A stretch of DNA of 64,000 nucleotides from Prevotella sp. (GTDB lineage: Bacteria; Bacteroidota; Bacteroidia; Bacteroidales; Bacteroidaceae): contig JAFLSE010000001.1 of assembly GCA_022511075.1 (NCBI GenBank), forward strand, positions 124,001 through 188,000, given 5' to 3'. The notes below the pieces were generated by a model. It ran no database searches and had not been told where the DNA came from. It saw only the letters and a program-made list of their open reading frames with translations. Positions 17,181 to 24,867 of this stretch are shown here, piece after piece; within the stretch, counting starts at the first letter, position 1, and every line of letters starts with the position of its first letter. The translations under genes were made by a program, and so were the position numbers.

Positions 17181-17212
17181 CAAAATTAAGCAATTCCTTG
17201 CAAACTGCCAAA
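17181..17212 (-). promoter_or_regulatory. Promoter of the inserted cassette
   Basis: Minus-strand -7 box TAATTTTG at 17181-17188 and TTTG -33 box at 17209-17212, with 20 bases between. It lies inside the inserted unit, so the cassette brought its own promoter and may now also drive the downstream wzy. Confidence 0.72.
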
Positions 17213-17234
17213 TATTTCTAAAGATTTTTATCTA

Positions 17235-17290
17235 TATCTGCACCAACTCGCCTAATTGCAGAAGAAATAGGAAAACATAAATCCACATAA
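17235..17290 (-). pseudogene. wzy: 56-bp direct repeat, copy B (orphan wzy 5' end)
   Basis: Codons 1-18 of wzy (ATG at 17288, MWIYVFLFLLQLGELVQI) followed at once by TAG. It begins 13 bp after the stop of the GT4 gene, the natural operon position for wzy, so this is the original start, cut off when the cassette was inserted. Two base changes separate it from copy A. Confidence 0.88.
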
Positions 17291-17301
17291 CAAAATGAAA
17301 C

Positions 17302-18519
17302 TTACTGATATAGCAATTCCTTATAGATTCCTAAAACATTCTCTGCGTACATCTCCCATGTGTTGTTTGTGGCAATCTTGTCTGCAGCCGCTTTACCCAT
17401 ACTCTCACGCAGCGTCTTGTCAGAAGCGACTCTTTCAAGCGATTCCACAATAGCAGATACCTGCTTGCTCTGGATTATCATCCCGTCCTTGCCATCCTCT
17501 ATTGGCAGACCACTTTCCCATGTAGCAATTACTGGTAAACCTGCTGCCATGGCTTCCATGCCACTGCTTGCACAGCCCTCACACAACGATGGGAATAGAT
17601 ATACGTCACTTTCTGCCAAATAAGATTTTAGCAAGTCCTGAGGCACAGTATTGACCAAGTTCAAATGTTGAGGGCAATATCGTTCGAGGATTGATTTTGC
17701 ACCATCACTGCAACCAACTACTGTCATTTCATATTTGAAGCCCTTCTTGTCTAACTCACACAAGGCACGCAGGATATACTCAGCCCCTTTACGGAATCCG
17801 AATCCTCCCGTGAAAAGAATTCGTAACGTATTATCTTTCAAGGCATAGCCTTTTTTCAGTGCAAAAAAGTCTTTTCGTACACCAAGATATGCCACCCTTA
17901 TTTTATCTGCATCAAAACCGCTCGCAACGAAAGTGTCCTTGACAAAATCCGAATTGACAAGCACCACATCTCCTCTCTTGCACTCTTCTACAATTCCTGC
18001 CCAAAAAGGATTGTCAAGCCCAAGGTCAAAATGCTCTCCGTTTCTTTCATATTCACTACGCAGTTGTCTGTCCATAAAAGCAGGATGTGCTATGCTATGG
18101 TCTACAACCACTTTCATTCCTCTTTCACGTGCTTTCTCAATTGCACCATTGCCACCGCTACCACTACGCACATGATACACGTCCGCATCTTTCAGATATT
18201 TCTGCTGCAGTTTGCCATACAACTGTGCCGAATAGACCGCCGCCGTCCGTCCACTTGCAATCTTAAACAACCTACATCCCCAATAGAACATGTCTGGAAT
18301 GGCAAGTCCGCGGTTGCGACCGTTTAGGCATTCAGGCGTACGCTTTTTTATTGTGATGTAAATATTCCTTTTTTGTATTCTACTTGCAATTCCCAAAAGC
18401 CATCTGTTCCACCATCGGGGAATCCAGCCCTGAATAACCTGAATGTCGACTAATTTACTCAGATACTCAGCACTCTTTATCAAATGCAATGGACCGTTTG
18501 TTGATAGTATTACTTTCAT
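17302..18519 (-). CDS. Family 4 glycosyltransferase
   Basis: A 405-residue GT-B protein. The N-terminal half has VILSTNGPLHLIKSAEYLSK and a HVRSGSGGNGAIEKARE segment; the C-terminal half has ILFTGGFGFRKGAEYILRAL and PSLCEGCASSGMEAMAAG, the E-x7-E donor site. It is a retaining cytoplasmic transferase of the repeat-unit pathway. Its stop is 13 bp before the orphan start of wzy, showing that the two genes once formed a tight pair. Sugar specificity is unknown. Confidence 0.9.
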   Translation of the reverse strand: MKVILSTNGPLHLIKSAEYLSKLVDIQVIQGWIPRWWNRWLLGIASRIQKRNIYITIKKRTPECLNGRNRGLAIPDMFYWGCRLFKIASGRTAAVYSAQLYGKLQQKYLKDADVYHVRSGSGGNGAIEKARERGMKVVVDHSIAHPAFMDRQLRSEYERNGEHFDLGLDNPFWAGIVEECKRGDVVLVNSDFVKDTFVASGFDADKIRVAYLGVRKDFFALKKGYALKDNTLRILFTGGFGFRKGAEYILRALCELDKKGFKYEMTVVGCSDGAKSILERYCPQHLNLVNTVPQDLLKSYLAESDVYLFPSLCEGCASSGMEAMAAGLPVIATWESGLPIEDGKDGMIIQSKQVSAIVESLERVASDKTLRESMGKAAADKIATNNTWEMYAENVLGIYKELLYQ

Positions 18520-18579
18520 TTAATTTACAAATAACTTATCCTTTTCTTATTGGGGCTATTCGCACCGTTATTCCTTTAA

Positions 18580-19296
18580 TTAATCAGGAAGTTTCACACC
18601 TTTATGTTGCATGACTCTCTCCAAACGTAAACGTTCCTCGTCTGTGAGATTCCCATCAACTCCATAAACTCTTTTATCTTTGTAAAATGTTTCAAAAAGT
18701 TCTTCAAGCTCCTTTGGGGAAAGTCTATCACTTGGAGCATATAACTTTTCTTCATGCTGCAATATCTGTTCTATGTTGAACTTGACGGCTATAATACGTG
18801 CAGGTGAACCTGCTATAACTGAATATGGGGGACATAAAGTTCGTTTGTTAACCAACGTGTTTGCTCCAATTATGCACCCTCTTCTAACATGACATCCGCC
18901 CAACAGCGTAACATTGGTACCAAGCCATACATCCTCTTCCACGATTACATCCATTACCTTATCATGGATATGGGATGCTCCCAAACAGCATTGCGGTATT
19001 CCAACTGTTGATATGTGCAGATCCGGGACAACTCTCAAGCCTGTAGCAGCTACACTATACTTTCCCATAATGAGTTTCCCTTCATTATTCAATACAACAT
19101 TATATGGTCCCATACATGCGTAGTCATGCATAAAAACACACTGTGGACGAGTAATAAAAGAAGGCTGACCTATATAGCACCGTTCTCCTCGCAATCCAAG
19201 CGGCAGCATCTCAGACAATATGTTATAGTAGCCACCTTTCAAGAAAGAATGAAGCCTGCTGAATTCTTTCAAAAAAAATTTTTTTATTCTACTCAT
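18580..19296 (-). CDS. Hexapeptide-repeat acyltransferase
   Basis: A 238-residue protein with a left-handed beta-helix core (about 40-175): VFMHDYACMGPYNVVL, KLIMGKYSVAATG, DVWLGTNVTLLGGCHVRRG and the closing VIAGSPARIIAVKF. A charged helical tail (about 180-238, DRLSPKELEELFETFY) is longer than in simple WcaF-type enzymes and resembles the CatB/LbH group of sugar O-acetyltransferases. The probable reaction is acetyl transfer from acetyl-CoA to a repeat-unit sugar. It is one of three acyltransferase domains in the locus. Confidence 0.85.
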   Translation of the reverse strand: MSRIKKFFLKEFSRLHSFLKGGYYNILSEMLPLGLRGERCYIGQPSFITRPQCVFMHDYACMGPYNVVLNNEGKLIMGKYSVAATGLRVVPDLHISTVGIPQCCLGASHIHDKVMDVIVEEDVWLGTNVTLLGGCHVRRGCIIGANTLVNKRTLCPPYSVIAGSPARIIAVKFNIEQILQHEEKLYAPSDRLSPKELEELFETFYKDKRVYGVDGNLTDEERLRLERVMQHKGVKLPD

Positions 19297-19338
19297 ACAT
19301 TCCTTAAATAATCATTTACAACTGATATTTCTGTAATA

Positions 19339-20202
19339 TCAATTCTTAATCAAGGTTAAATAAGAAATAAACTTATCTCCAATACGACTTGCCTGATATA
19401 ATAAAAACAATATGCAGTTTTCAGTCCAACAAAGTTGACGGCTATACAAATGTTTAGACTCTTCCGGATATGAAAACTTTGATTGAACATATAACTTATA
19501 CACAGCAAACTTTTGCCCCCCCCATAGAGAAACTTTTAAATTTAAATATCCTAAGTAATCTTCGCTGATATCTTTTCGTTTGATGCTTGCTTCAACATAG
19601 TCTTTGTGATAAAGCATAACAGGTATTGGATGTCGTACAAAACTGTATTCTTTCATGATTCTAAAGAGCCATTCTGCATCTTCATAACGTCTAAGGTGTT
19701 CCATAAATTTATATTTTGCTGCCACACTTTTATGTACAGTCAGTGCCCCAGCTCTTGGACTCAAGCAATGAAAACTCCATGCCCAGAAAGGATTTTTTAT
19801 AATTTTCTCACTATATAATGTTGAATAAAGTTTTCTTTTCCCATTATGTACGGAATAATAATTGCAAGCGAAACAACTTTCAGACGGATATTTATATATC
19901 ATACCTAAAAAAGTTTGTAACGCATTCGGCAACAATTCGTCATCGGCATCTAAAAATAATATCCAATCCCCTTTAGCATATTCTACACCAATGTTTCTTG
20001 CTTTTGATGGACCGCCGTTTTCTTGGCGAACCAACTTTATACGGGAATCTTTAAGGCTCAAAACAACATCAACGCTTCTATCCGTACAACCGTCATCTAC
20101 AACTACAATTTCAAAATCCTGATAGGTCTGAACAAGAACAGAGCGAATCGTTGTTTCTATGCAAGTTTCCTTATTGTATAATGGTATTATTACTGAAAAC
20201 AT
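19339..20202 (-). CDS. Family 2 glycosyltransferase
   Basis: A 287-residue GT2 with a classic start (SVIIPLYNKETCIETTIRSV), nucleotide-binding IVVVDDGCTDRSVD, acceptor segment ENGGPSKARNIG and metal site WILFLDADDELLP. A run of eight G (19516-19523) encodes W-G-G at about residues 227-229, after the catalytic core. Nine G would stop translation about six codons later; seven G leads to a longer out-of-frame tail. The enzyme therefore might be switched or modified at its C-terminus. The donor sugar is unknown. Confidence 0.9.
   Translation of the reverse strand: MFSVIIPLYNKETCIETTIRSVLVQTYQDFEIVVVDDGCTDRSVDVVLSLKDSRIKLVRQENGGPSKARNIGVEYAKGDWILFLDADDELLPNALQTFLGMIYKYPSESCFACNYYSVHNGKRKLYSTLYSEKIIKNPFWAWSFHCLSPRAGALTVHKSVAAKYKFMEHLRRYEDAEWLFRIMKEYSFVRHPIPVMLYHKDYVEASIKRKDISEDYLGYLNLKVSLWGGQKFAVYKLYVQSKFSYPEESKHLYSRQLCWTENCILFLLYQASRIGDKFISYLTLIKN
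19516..19523 (-). repeat. Poly-G tract (G8) in the GT2 gene
   Basis: Eight G on the coding strand, followed by CAAAAG. It is the only one of the four tracts not followed by TAA. Confidence 0.9.
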
Positions 20203-20284
20203 ATGATTAATAATTTTAAGTAAACATCCTAAATTAGGTTCGTATACAGAATCTTTTATTTTGTTATGGCATTATGTAATGGCT

Positions 20285-21598
20285 TCAGCTATGCTTACTT
20301 ATGATGATGTTCTTTAATTTTATTCCCAAACATTGACACGCAGACGGCAGTACCAACATTGCCATAAGTACATCCATGGCAGTATAGCCTATTGCAGCAC
20401 CCGTCACCCCCCATTCACGGGCAAAAAAATATGAAAGAATAGTGGATGCAAATGCTGATATAAATCCGTATAAAGCAAAACGATAAGGTTTGTTAATTAC
20501 GCGGAAAACACAACCAGCAGTCCACCATGTAGAATTAAAAACTATGCTTGCCATAAAAGTATACCACAAAGATGTTGGAATTGTAAGTTTGTTTTGCGTC
20601 CACCATGAATACAAAGGTTGACCGAAAACAAAAAGAAATAGAGTACCAACACACGCGACAAAAAAGACTGTTTTTATGGAATAAATAAATATCTTACGAC
20701 ACTTATCCACATTTCCGCTACCATAGGCTATCTGCATTTCCGGAAATATCGAATGATTAACAACACTATACAACTGATTCACACTTCTGCAAAGTGTTCG
20801 TACAGTGTTGAATACAGCAACTGTTTCTGCACCAAGAACTATTCTTACAATAAAAGTTGTACCTTGAAAATACATAGACTGCCATATAGGAGATGCCATA
20901 TAGCCAAAACCTTTACTAAAGATGCTTTTTGCGATGGTTTTATCATATTTACCTTTGGGTAGCGGACCTAAAATGTGTAGTCCTAATATTGCATAAACTA
21001 CATTGAACACTACCGCCACAACAAGATTTCCTAAGGCAAAGACCACCACACCATAGCCCATCGTCAGGACAGCGATTCCCACTCCTATGCGAACAAAACC
21101 CTCAACAGTTAAATAGTTTGTAGCTGTCGCTGCACGGTGTTTACAATTGAACATTGCTCCATATAACTGATTATAAAATCCAGTAATGCGGCTTGTCGTC
21201 AAAAACACAAAACTCCATACTGCGTCTTCCGGACTTATTAGCGATTTGCTTAAGAGACCTGTATGCAATGCTATGAGCATTACAATGATGCTTATCGTAA
21301 TACATAACAACACTGCATAGGTTATGACCTTAAGACCTGTTTTGTAAATATCAGCAGCTCGCTGATGGTTGCCACTGGAATATGTTAACACGAAAGAATT
21401 ACCTGCTGCCGATCCAAAACCAAGATCCAAAAAAGCCAAAATACTTGGTATGGTTGTCAGCGTCAGCCATTCACCGTAATACGCAGCACCCCATTCCGTT
21501 AGGAAAAAGGGAATAAGCAACAACTGGTCTGCTATGCGAACCGTCCTGGAAACGATGTTGGCAATGCCGTTTAGAATAATATTTTTTCGGATTGACAC
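20285..21598 (-). CDS. wzx: Wzx-type repeat-unit flippase
   Basis: A membrane protein of about 437 residues with some twelve hydrophobic segments, of the MOP/polysaccharide transporter superfamily, which moves undecaprenyl-linked repeat units to the periplasmic face. The best start is the GTG at 21598 (reads MSIRKNIILNGIAN), 11 bases after the upstream stop; a GTG at 21634 would add an N-terminus and overlap the upstream gene by 26 bases. Conserved-looking parts are ADQLLLIPFFLTEWGAAYYG and WTQNKLTIPTSLW. It lies beside CMP-sugar synthetases and a possible CMP-sugar transferase. Confidence 0.86.
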   Translation of the reverse strand: MSIRKNIILNGIANIVSRTVRIADQLLLIPFFLTEWGAAYYGEWLTLTTIPSILAFLDLGFGSAAGNSFVLTYSSGNHQRAADIYKTGLKVITYAVLLCITISIIVMLIALHTGLLSKSLISPEDAVWSFVFLTTSRITGFYNQLYGAMFNCKHRAATATNYLTVEGFVRIGVGIAVLTMGYGVVVFALGNLVVAVVFNVVYAILGLHILGPLPKGKYDKTIAKSIFSKGFGYMASPIWQSMYFQGTTFIVRIVLGAETVAVFNTVRTLCRSVNQLYSVVNHSIFPEMQIAYGSGNVDKCRKIFIYSIKTVFFVACVGTLFLFVFGQPLYSWWTQNKLTIPTSLWYTFMASIVFNSTWWTAGCVFRVINKPYRFALYGFISAFASTILSYFFAREWGVTGAAIGYTAMDVLMAMLVLPSACQCLGIKLKNIIISKHS

Positions 21599-21608
21599 AA
21601 GTAAAATA

Positions 21609-22565
21609 TTAATATTTAACCACCATTTCTGCACATTGTGGCAAAAGTGTGATGCCGCATTTTTTTAAAGTCCTACGACTAAGAATACCATACATAAAAC
21701 CTGTTAGAAAAGAAAGCTTTTTAGACTCATAACAGGTTATTTTCATATTCCCAACAAGTTTTGCCCAACACATTGCCGTAGTATTGTACCCTATAATACT
21801 ATCCGAATAGCCTGAAAGTAAGACTTCTTCAGCACAAATAAAAAAATCCAATGGTATTTGTTGCCCATCTATTATGATTTTATTCAATTTTGACGTTGCA
21901 ATGTATTGTTTTATATTTAAGGCGTTTGCCATTTTTTTATGGTCATATTCAAAACCAGATATCAACAACGGACGTTTTTGTCCACCCGTAATTTTATGCA
22001 GAAAATCTGATTTCTCTTTTGCTATAGATGGGATATATGCTTTTATGGTTTTTCTACAAAAAGGATTCTTTATGTACTCACCCATATTATAAAAGCATAA
22101 ATCAGGTTTATGAGTTATGGCATATAAGTACATTGCAGGGATAGCCAACAGTTGTTTCAAATTTATTTTTTTTATTTTAAATCCAAAGCGATAACCTATC
22201 GGTCCAAAAGAGTCTGGTAAACTTTCACTTAAGTGAACCGTTTGAATTTTTTTAGTTCTAGCCAAACGTACATATTTCCATATAGAACGATAGCGAACAA
22301 AGGGTGCGGCCAAAACGTCCCCTTTTTTCATTATAGAAATTGTGTCACCAATTGCATCAATAAACTCACTCTTTATTTTATGGCCTTCATAATAAAAAGG
22401 ATACTCTCTTTGATATTCTTGAAACAGTTTCCTTACAGAATACATATTGTTTCTGTGATCTTCGAGAAACAATATCTTTACCTCTTTTATAGAGGTATAA
22501 TATTGGAATATGCTATAAGCCTCCAACCAATCAGAAAATTTCTCTAAGCAAATTACAACCTTCAT
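21609..22565 (-). CDS. Putative polysialyltransferase-like glycosyltransferase
   Basis: A 318-residue soluble protein that I cannot place firmly. It contains a VHLSESLPDSFGPIGYRFG block, LLISGFEYDHKKM, and a C-terminal DFFICAEEVLLSGYSDSIIGYNT segment. The last resembles the region of bacterial sialyl- and polysialyltransferases where a conserved Ser/Thr follows a short hydrophobic strand. It lies between the flippase and three cytidylyltransferase reading frames, so a transferase using a CMP-activated acid sugar is the natural reading. This is inference from context and weak motif likeness. Confidence 0.5.
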   Translation of the reverse strand: MKVVICLEKFSDWLEAYSIFQYYTSIKEVKILFLEDHRNNMYSVRKLFQEYQREYPFYYEGHKIKSEFIDAIGDTISIMKKGDVLAAPFVRYRSIWKYVRLARTKKIQTVHLSESLPDSFGPIGYRFGFKIKKINLKQLLAIPAMYLYAITHKPDLCFYNMGEYIKNPFCRKTIKAYIPSIAKEKSDFLHKITGGQKRPLLISGFEYDHKKMANALNIKQYIATSKLNKIIIDGQQIPLDFFICAEEVLLSGYSDSIIGYNTTAMCWAKLVGNMKITCYESKKLSFLTGFMYGILSRRTLKKCGITLLPQCAEMVVKY

Positions 22566-22607
22566 ATCTACAACATCTCTATAACGTAATTTTATATGCT
22601 TTTATGT

Positions 22608-23339
22608 TTAATGTTTTTCTATTGCAAATCCACCTTCCTCCAAAAGCCATTGTTCCGTGCGCCTCAGATCCTCCTCATCATGTACATCAAAACTTTCCTT
22701 CACAACAATTGGCTTTATATCGTTGCCCATAAAAGCCCAGGGTTGCTGCCCCTCCGATTTTGAGTAAATCGAGTTTTTAAGGTTTAGCGTCCAGAAATTG
22801 TGGCATAGGAAATAGTTTTGCGGAAGGTCTTGTCGGTTTGTTGATATGCTTTTTCCCGTGAAATCGAGCCAAGTATCAAGACACCCGTCTTCTCTGAGTC
22901 TTTTTGCCCTGTACGGATGGTTGTCCATTTCGAGCAGCACGGGAACGGAAGCCGACAGACAGGGATTGTCAAGCAGGTTGTTTATGGATTCCTCTATCCA
23001 TTCCGTTTTTATGATACCTGAGTTTGCGAGAAGCACTACAAGAATGTCTGGCTCATCACCATGCTCCTTCATAACGCTCAAGGCATGCATTATGGCATCT
23101 ACATGCTGGGCTGTAGGAAGAGCAAGCTTTGCTGGTCTGACTATCTTTTGGTAGCCACATTCAGCTGCCGCATTGAGTATCTTGTCGTCGTCGCTGCTTA
23201 CATAGAAGTCTGTAATTATTGTGCATTTCCTTGCCGCCATGGCAGGATAGTACAACAAAGGTCTGCCGAGCACGGGCAGGACATTCTTGTCCTTGAGGGT
23301 GTTGTTTCCCCGTCCCGTCAATAATGCTGATACTTTCAT
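22608..23339 (-). CDS. Cytidylyltransferase (CMP-acid sugar synthetase family)
   Basis: A 243-residue nucleotidyltransferase with ALLTGRGNNTLKDKNVLPVLG at the start (given in part: TGRGNNTLKDKN), then FYVSSDDDKIL, ILVVLLANSGI and a C-terminal GNDIKPIVVKESFDVHDEED. The TGRGNNTLKDKN loop matches the CTP-binding loop of CMP-NeuAc/CMP-Kdo-type synthetases in a divergent form. It probably activates an acid sugar for the polymer. The ATG overlaps the stop of a truncated relative upstream (ATGA), preceded by a good Shine-Dalgarno sequence (AAAGGAGG). Confidence 0.8.
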   Translation of the reverse strand: MKVSALLTGRGNNTLKDKNVLPVLGRPLLYYPAMAARKCTIITDFYVSSDDDKILNAAAECGYQKIVRPAKLALPTAQHVDAIMHALSVMKEHGDEPDILVVLLANSGIIKTEWIEESINNLLDNPCLSASVPVLLEMDNHPYRAKRLREDGCLDTWLDFTGKSISTNRQDLPQNYFLCHNFWTLNLKNSIYSKSEGQQPWAFMGNDIKPIVVKESFDVHDEEDLRRTEQWLLEEGGFAIEKH

Positions 23340-23647
23340 GCAACCCTCCTTTCTGCCATAGGTTGCATATAGACAATGTATTTGGGGCTATTTACACCCC
23401 AAAATGTCTTTGTTTTTTCATCACAATACTCTAGGGCACGTTTGTGAGTTTCTGCACCCGAAGCCTTTGCCATCTCCAACATCAAGTCGGAATCGGAAGA
23501 AACTACAATCCGGGTAATCTCGGAAAACTCCTGCAGCTGGTGGATTTTGTTCACAAGCAAGTTTGTACCAGCAAAAGGTGCTACATTTTTGTTTTTCAGG
23601 CGTGTACTTCCGGCACGCACAGGAATAATTGCCGTAATTGTTTTCAT
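23336..23647 (-). CDS. Truncated NeuA-like cytidylyltransferase (N-terminal fragment)
   Basis: A 103-residue reading frame. Residues 1 to about 83 match the start of CMP-acylneuraminate synthetases (ITAIIPVRAGSTRLKNKNV, VVSSDSDLMLEMA, then RALEYCDEKTKTF) but the remaining two-thirds of the enzyme are missing. The last 20 residues are unrelated and end exactly where the next cytidylyltransferase starts (ATGA overlap). A hairpin (TTTGGGG at 23381-23387, CCCCAAA at 23397-23403) sits at the junction. It is probably a deletion remnant that now couples translation into the next gene. Confidence 0.75.
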   Translation of the reverse strand: MKTITAIIPVRAGSTRLKNKNVAPFAGTNLLVNKIHQLQEFSEITRIVVSSDSDLMLEMAKASGAETHKRALEYCDEKTKTFWGVNSPKYIVYMQPMAERRVA

Positions 23648-23724
23648 TTATCCTAATTGTTTTTAATTTATTACTTGGTTATATGTCTCTGTTTGTCTAT
23701 ATCAATCACGGCAATTCACATAGT

Positions 23725-24420
23725 TTAATCCAGTATGTTTTTATTTTTTATAAACAACTTTTTGTAAAGTTGTTCCGCAACATAAAAATCCAAAGGAGTG
23801 TCTATGTCTATGGACTCAATCTCGTCCGTTAAAACGAAATTGGGATGCTTGCCTATGATATTACTGTTTTTAATCAAATCTTCCCTGCCTATCACCGTTG
23901 CACCAAAGTTAAGGGCAAGAATGTCAGGAAGATTCTGGGAATTTGGTGCATTCAAAGGGTCGTAATTGACAGGACTACCATTGAGCCATAAAAACTCTTT
24001 AATATAGGAGACTGTCGATACGCAGTCAAAATTACCACCATCAAGGAATACACGTATACACTGTGAAATTGTTTCTGGTTTGATGAACGGAGAGGTACAG
24101 GGTGTATAGACGAAAACATCCGTGTCGGTCACCTCGCCAAGATGTCTGAAGAATTCGCTTCCAGAGCAGTCGGAAGAGGCGTAGTATTCCTCACGCCTAT
24201 GTAAGGAGACTTTGTCGTTTACCCCCCCCGTATAATATTTGTTAACAATACTGATAGCATCGTCACTGTTCGTGTTGACGATAATACTATCGAGCTCGGG
24301 AACCTTAAGGAGTGAGGACATTTTCAGCTCCATAAGATTAGTGTCGCCAAAAGGACGAAGATTCTTGTCCTTTACACGCTGACTGCCCTTGCGAATAGGA
24401 ATTACTGCCGTTATTTTCAT
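23725..24420 (-). CDS. Acylneuraminate cytidylyltransferase family protein
   Basis: A 231-residue CMP-sugar synthetase of normal length: CTP-binding loop AVIPIRKGSQRVKDKNLRPF, IIVNTNSDDAI, VFVYTPCTSPFIKPETISQC and LTDEIESIDIDTPLDF (the last with the metal-binding Asp residues). It should activate sialic acid, legionaminic acid, pseudaminic acid or a similar nonulosonate with CTP, but no nonulosonate synthesis genes (NeuB, NeuC) are in the window. Eight G at 24222-24229 encode T-G-G-V near residue 65; seven or nine G give early stops, before most of the active site. First sugar gene of the locus after the 1.27-kb leader region. Confidence 0.85.
   Translation of the reverse strand: MKITAVIPIRKGSQRVKDKNLRPFGDTNLMELKMSSLLKVPELDSIIVNTNSDDAISIVNKYYTGGVNDKVSLHRREEYYASSDCSGSEFFRHLGEVTDTDVFVYTPCTSPFIKPETISQCIRVFLDGGNFDCVSTVSYIKEFLWLNGSPVNYDPLNAPNSQNLPDILALNFGATVIGREDLIKNSNIIGKHPNFVLTDEIESIDIDTPLDFYVAEQLYKKLFIKNKNILD
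24222..24229 (-). repeat. Poly-G tract (G8) in the cytidylyltransferase gene
   Basis: Eight G on the coding strand, followed by TAAA. With seven G the next codon is TAA; with nine G a TAG follows within about eight codons. Either change removes about 70 percent of the protein. Confidence 0.9.
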
Positions 24421-24570
24421 AATAGCTTGAGTATAAAGTTATATTTTTTTATATTCTGTGTTTTGATAATATTTATTTATAAAGAACAAAACACAACCCC
24501 AAAAGATTTCGCCTTTGGGAAAAACGTAAGTAGTTAGCTGTGTTTAGTGCCCTACTTTAGTTAGTAGCGT

Positions 24571-24747
24571 TTAGTGTCCAGTTTTCACGGCAATGCCAAG
24601 CTCCTCAAAAAGTTGGTCTACGGAATCATAATGAATCACATGTCCGTTCTTGACATCGTCCGTTGCCTCCATATATCCTGCAGTTTTGGTTATGTCATCA
24701 TCTTCTGTAGGTTTCAGAATTTTTATCGAAGCCACACCTTTTAACAT
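24571..24747 (-). CDS. Small antitoxin-like ORF
   Basis: A 58-residue reading frame (MLKGVASIKILKPTEDDDIT at the start). Its end, EATDDVKNGHVIHYDSVDQL followed by FEELGI, resembles the C-terminus of RelB/Phd-like antitoxins in Bacteroidetes, whose last segment binds the toxin. No toxin gene follows on the same strand. The N-terminal DNA-binding part seems short, so this could be a remnant. It lies just downstream of the 4 x 23-bp repeat with dyad symmetry, which could be its operator. It is part of a 1.27-kb region without clear larger genes. Confidence 0.4.
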   Translation of the reverse strand: MLKGVASIKILKPTEDDDITKTAGYMEATDDVKNGHVIHYDSVDQLFEELGIAVKTGH

Positions 24748-24775
24748 CTGACATGCTTTTTTAAATGTGTTGCCA

Positions 24776-24867
24776 TGAACATATAGTTAACTGTCGCCTG
24801 AACATATAGTTCATCAGCACTTGAACATAGGGTTCTGCGGCATTTGAACATATAGTTCGTTTTAATG
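24776..24867. repeat. 4 x 23-bp imperfect tandem repeat
   Basis: Four units begin at 24776, 24799, 24822 and 24845, each starting TGAACATATAGTT or a close variant, followed by a variable 10-base half. The conserved part has dyad symmetry (GAAC, five bases, GTTC in the best units). Such repeats resemble operator or iteron arrays. The units have no unique spacers, so this is not CRISPR. Confidence 0.88.

Noticed and set aside
20407..20412. G6 run in wzx as a fifth switch
   Set aside because: Runs of six G or C also occur in unrelated genes and gaps (for example near 35535, 43012, 47600 and 55285), so this one is not distinctive.
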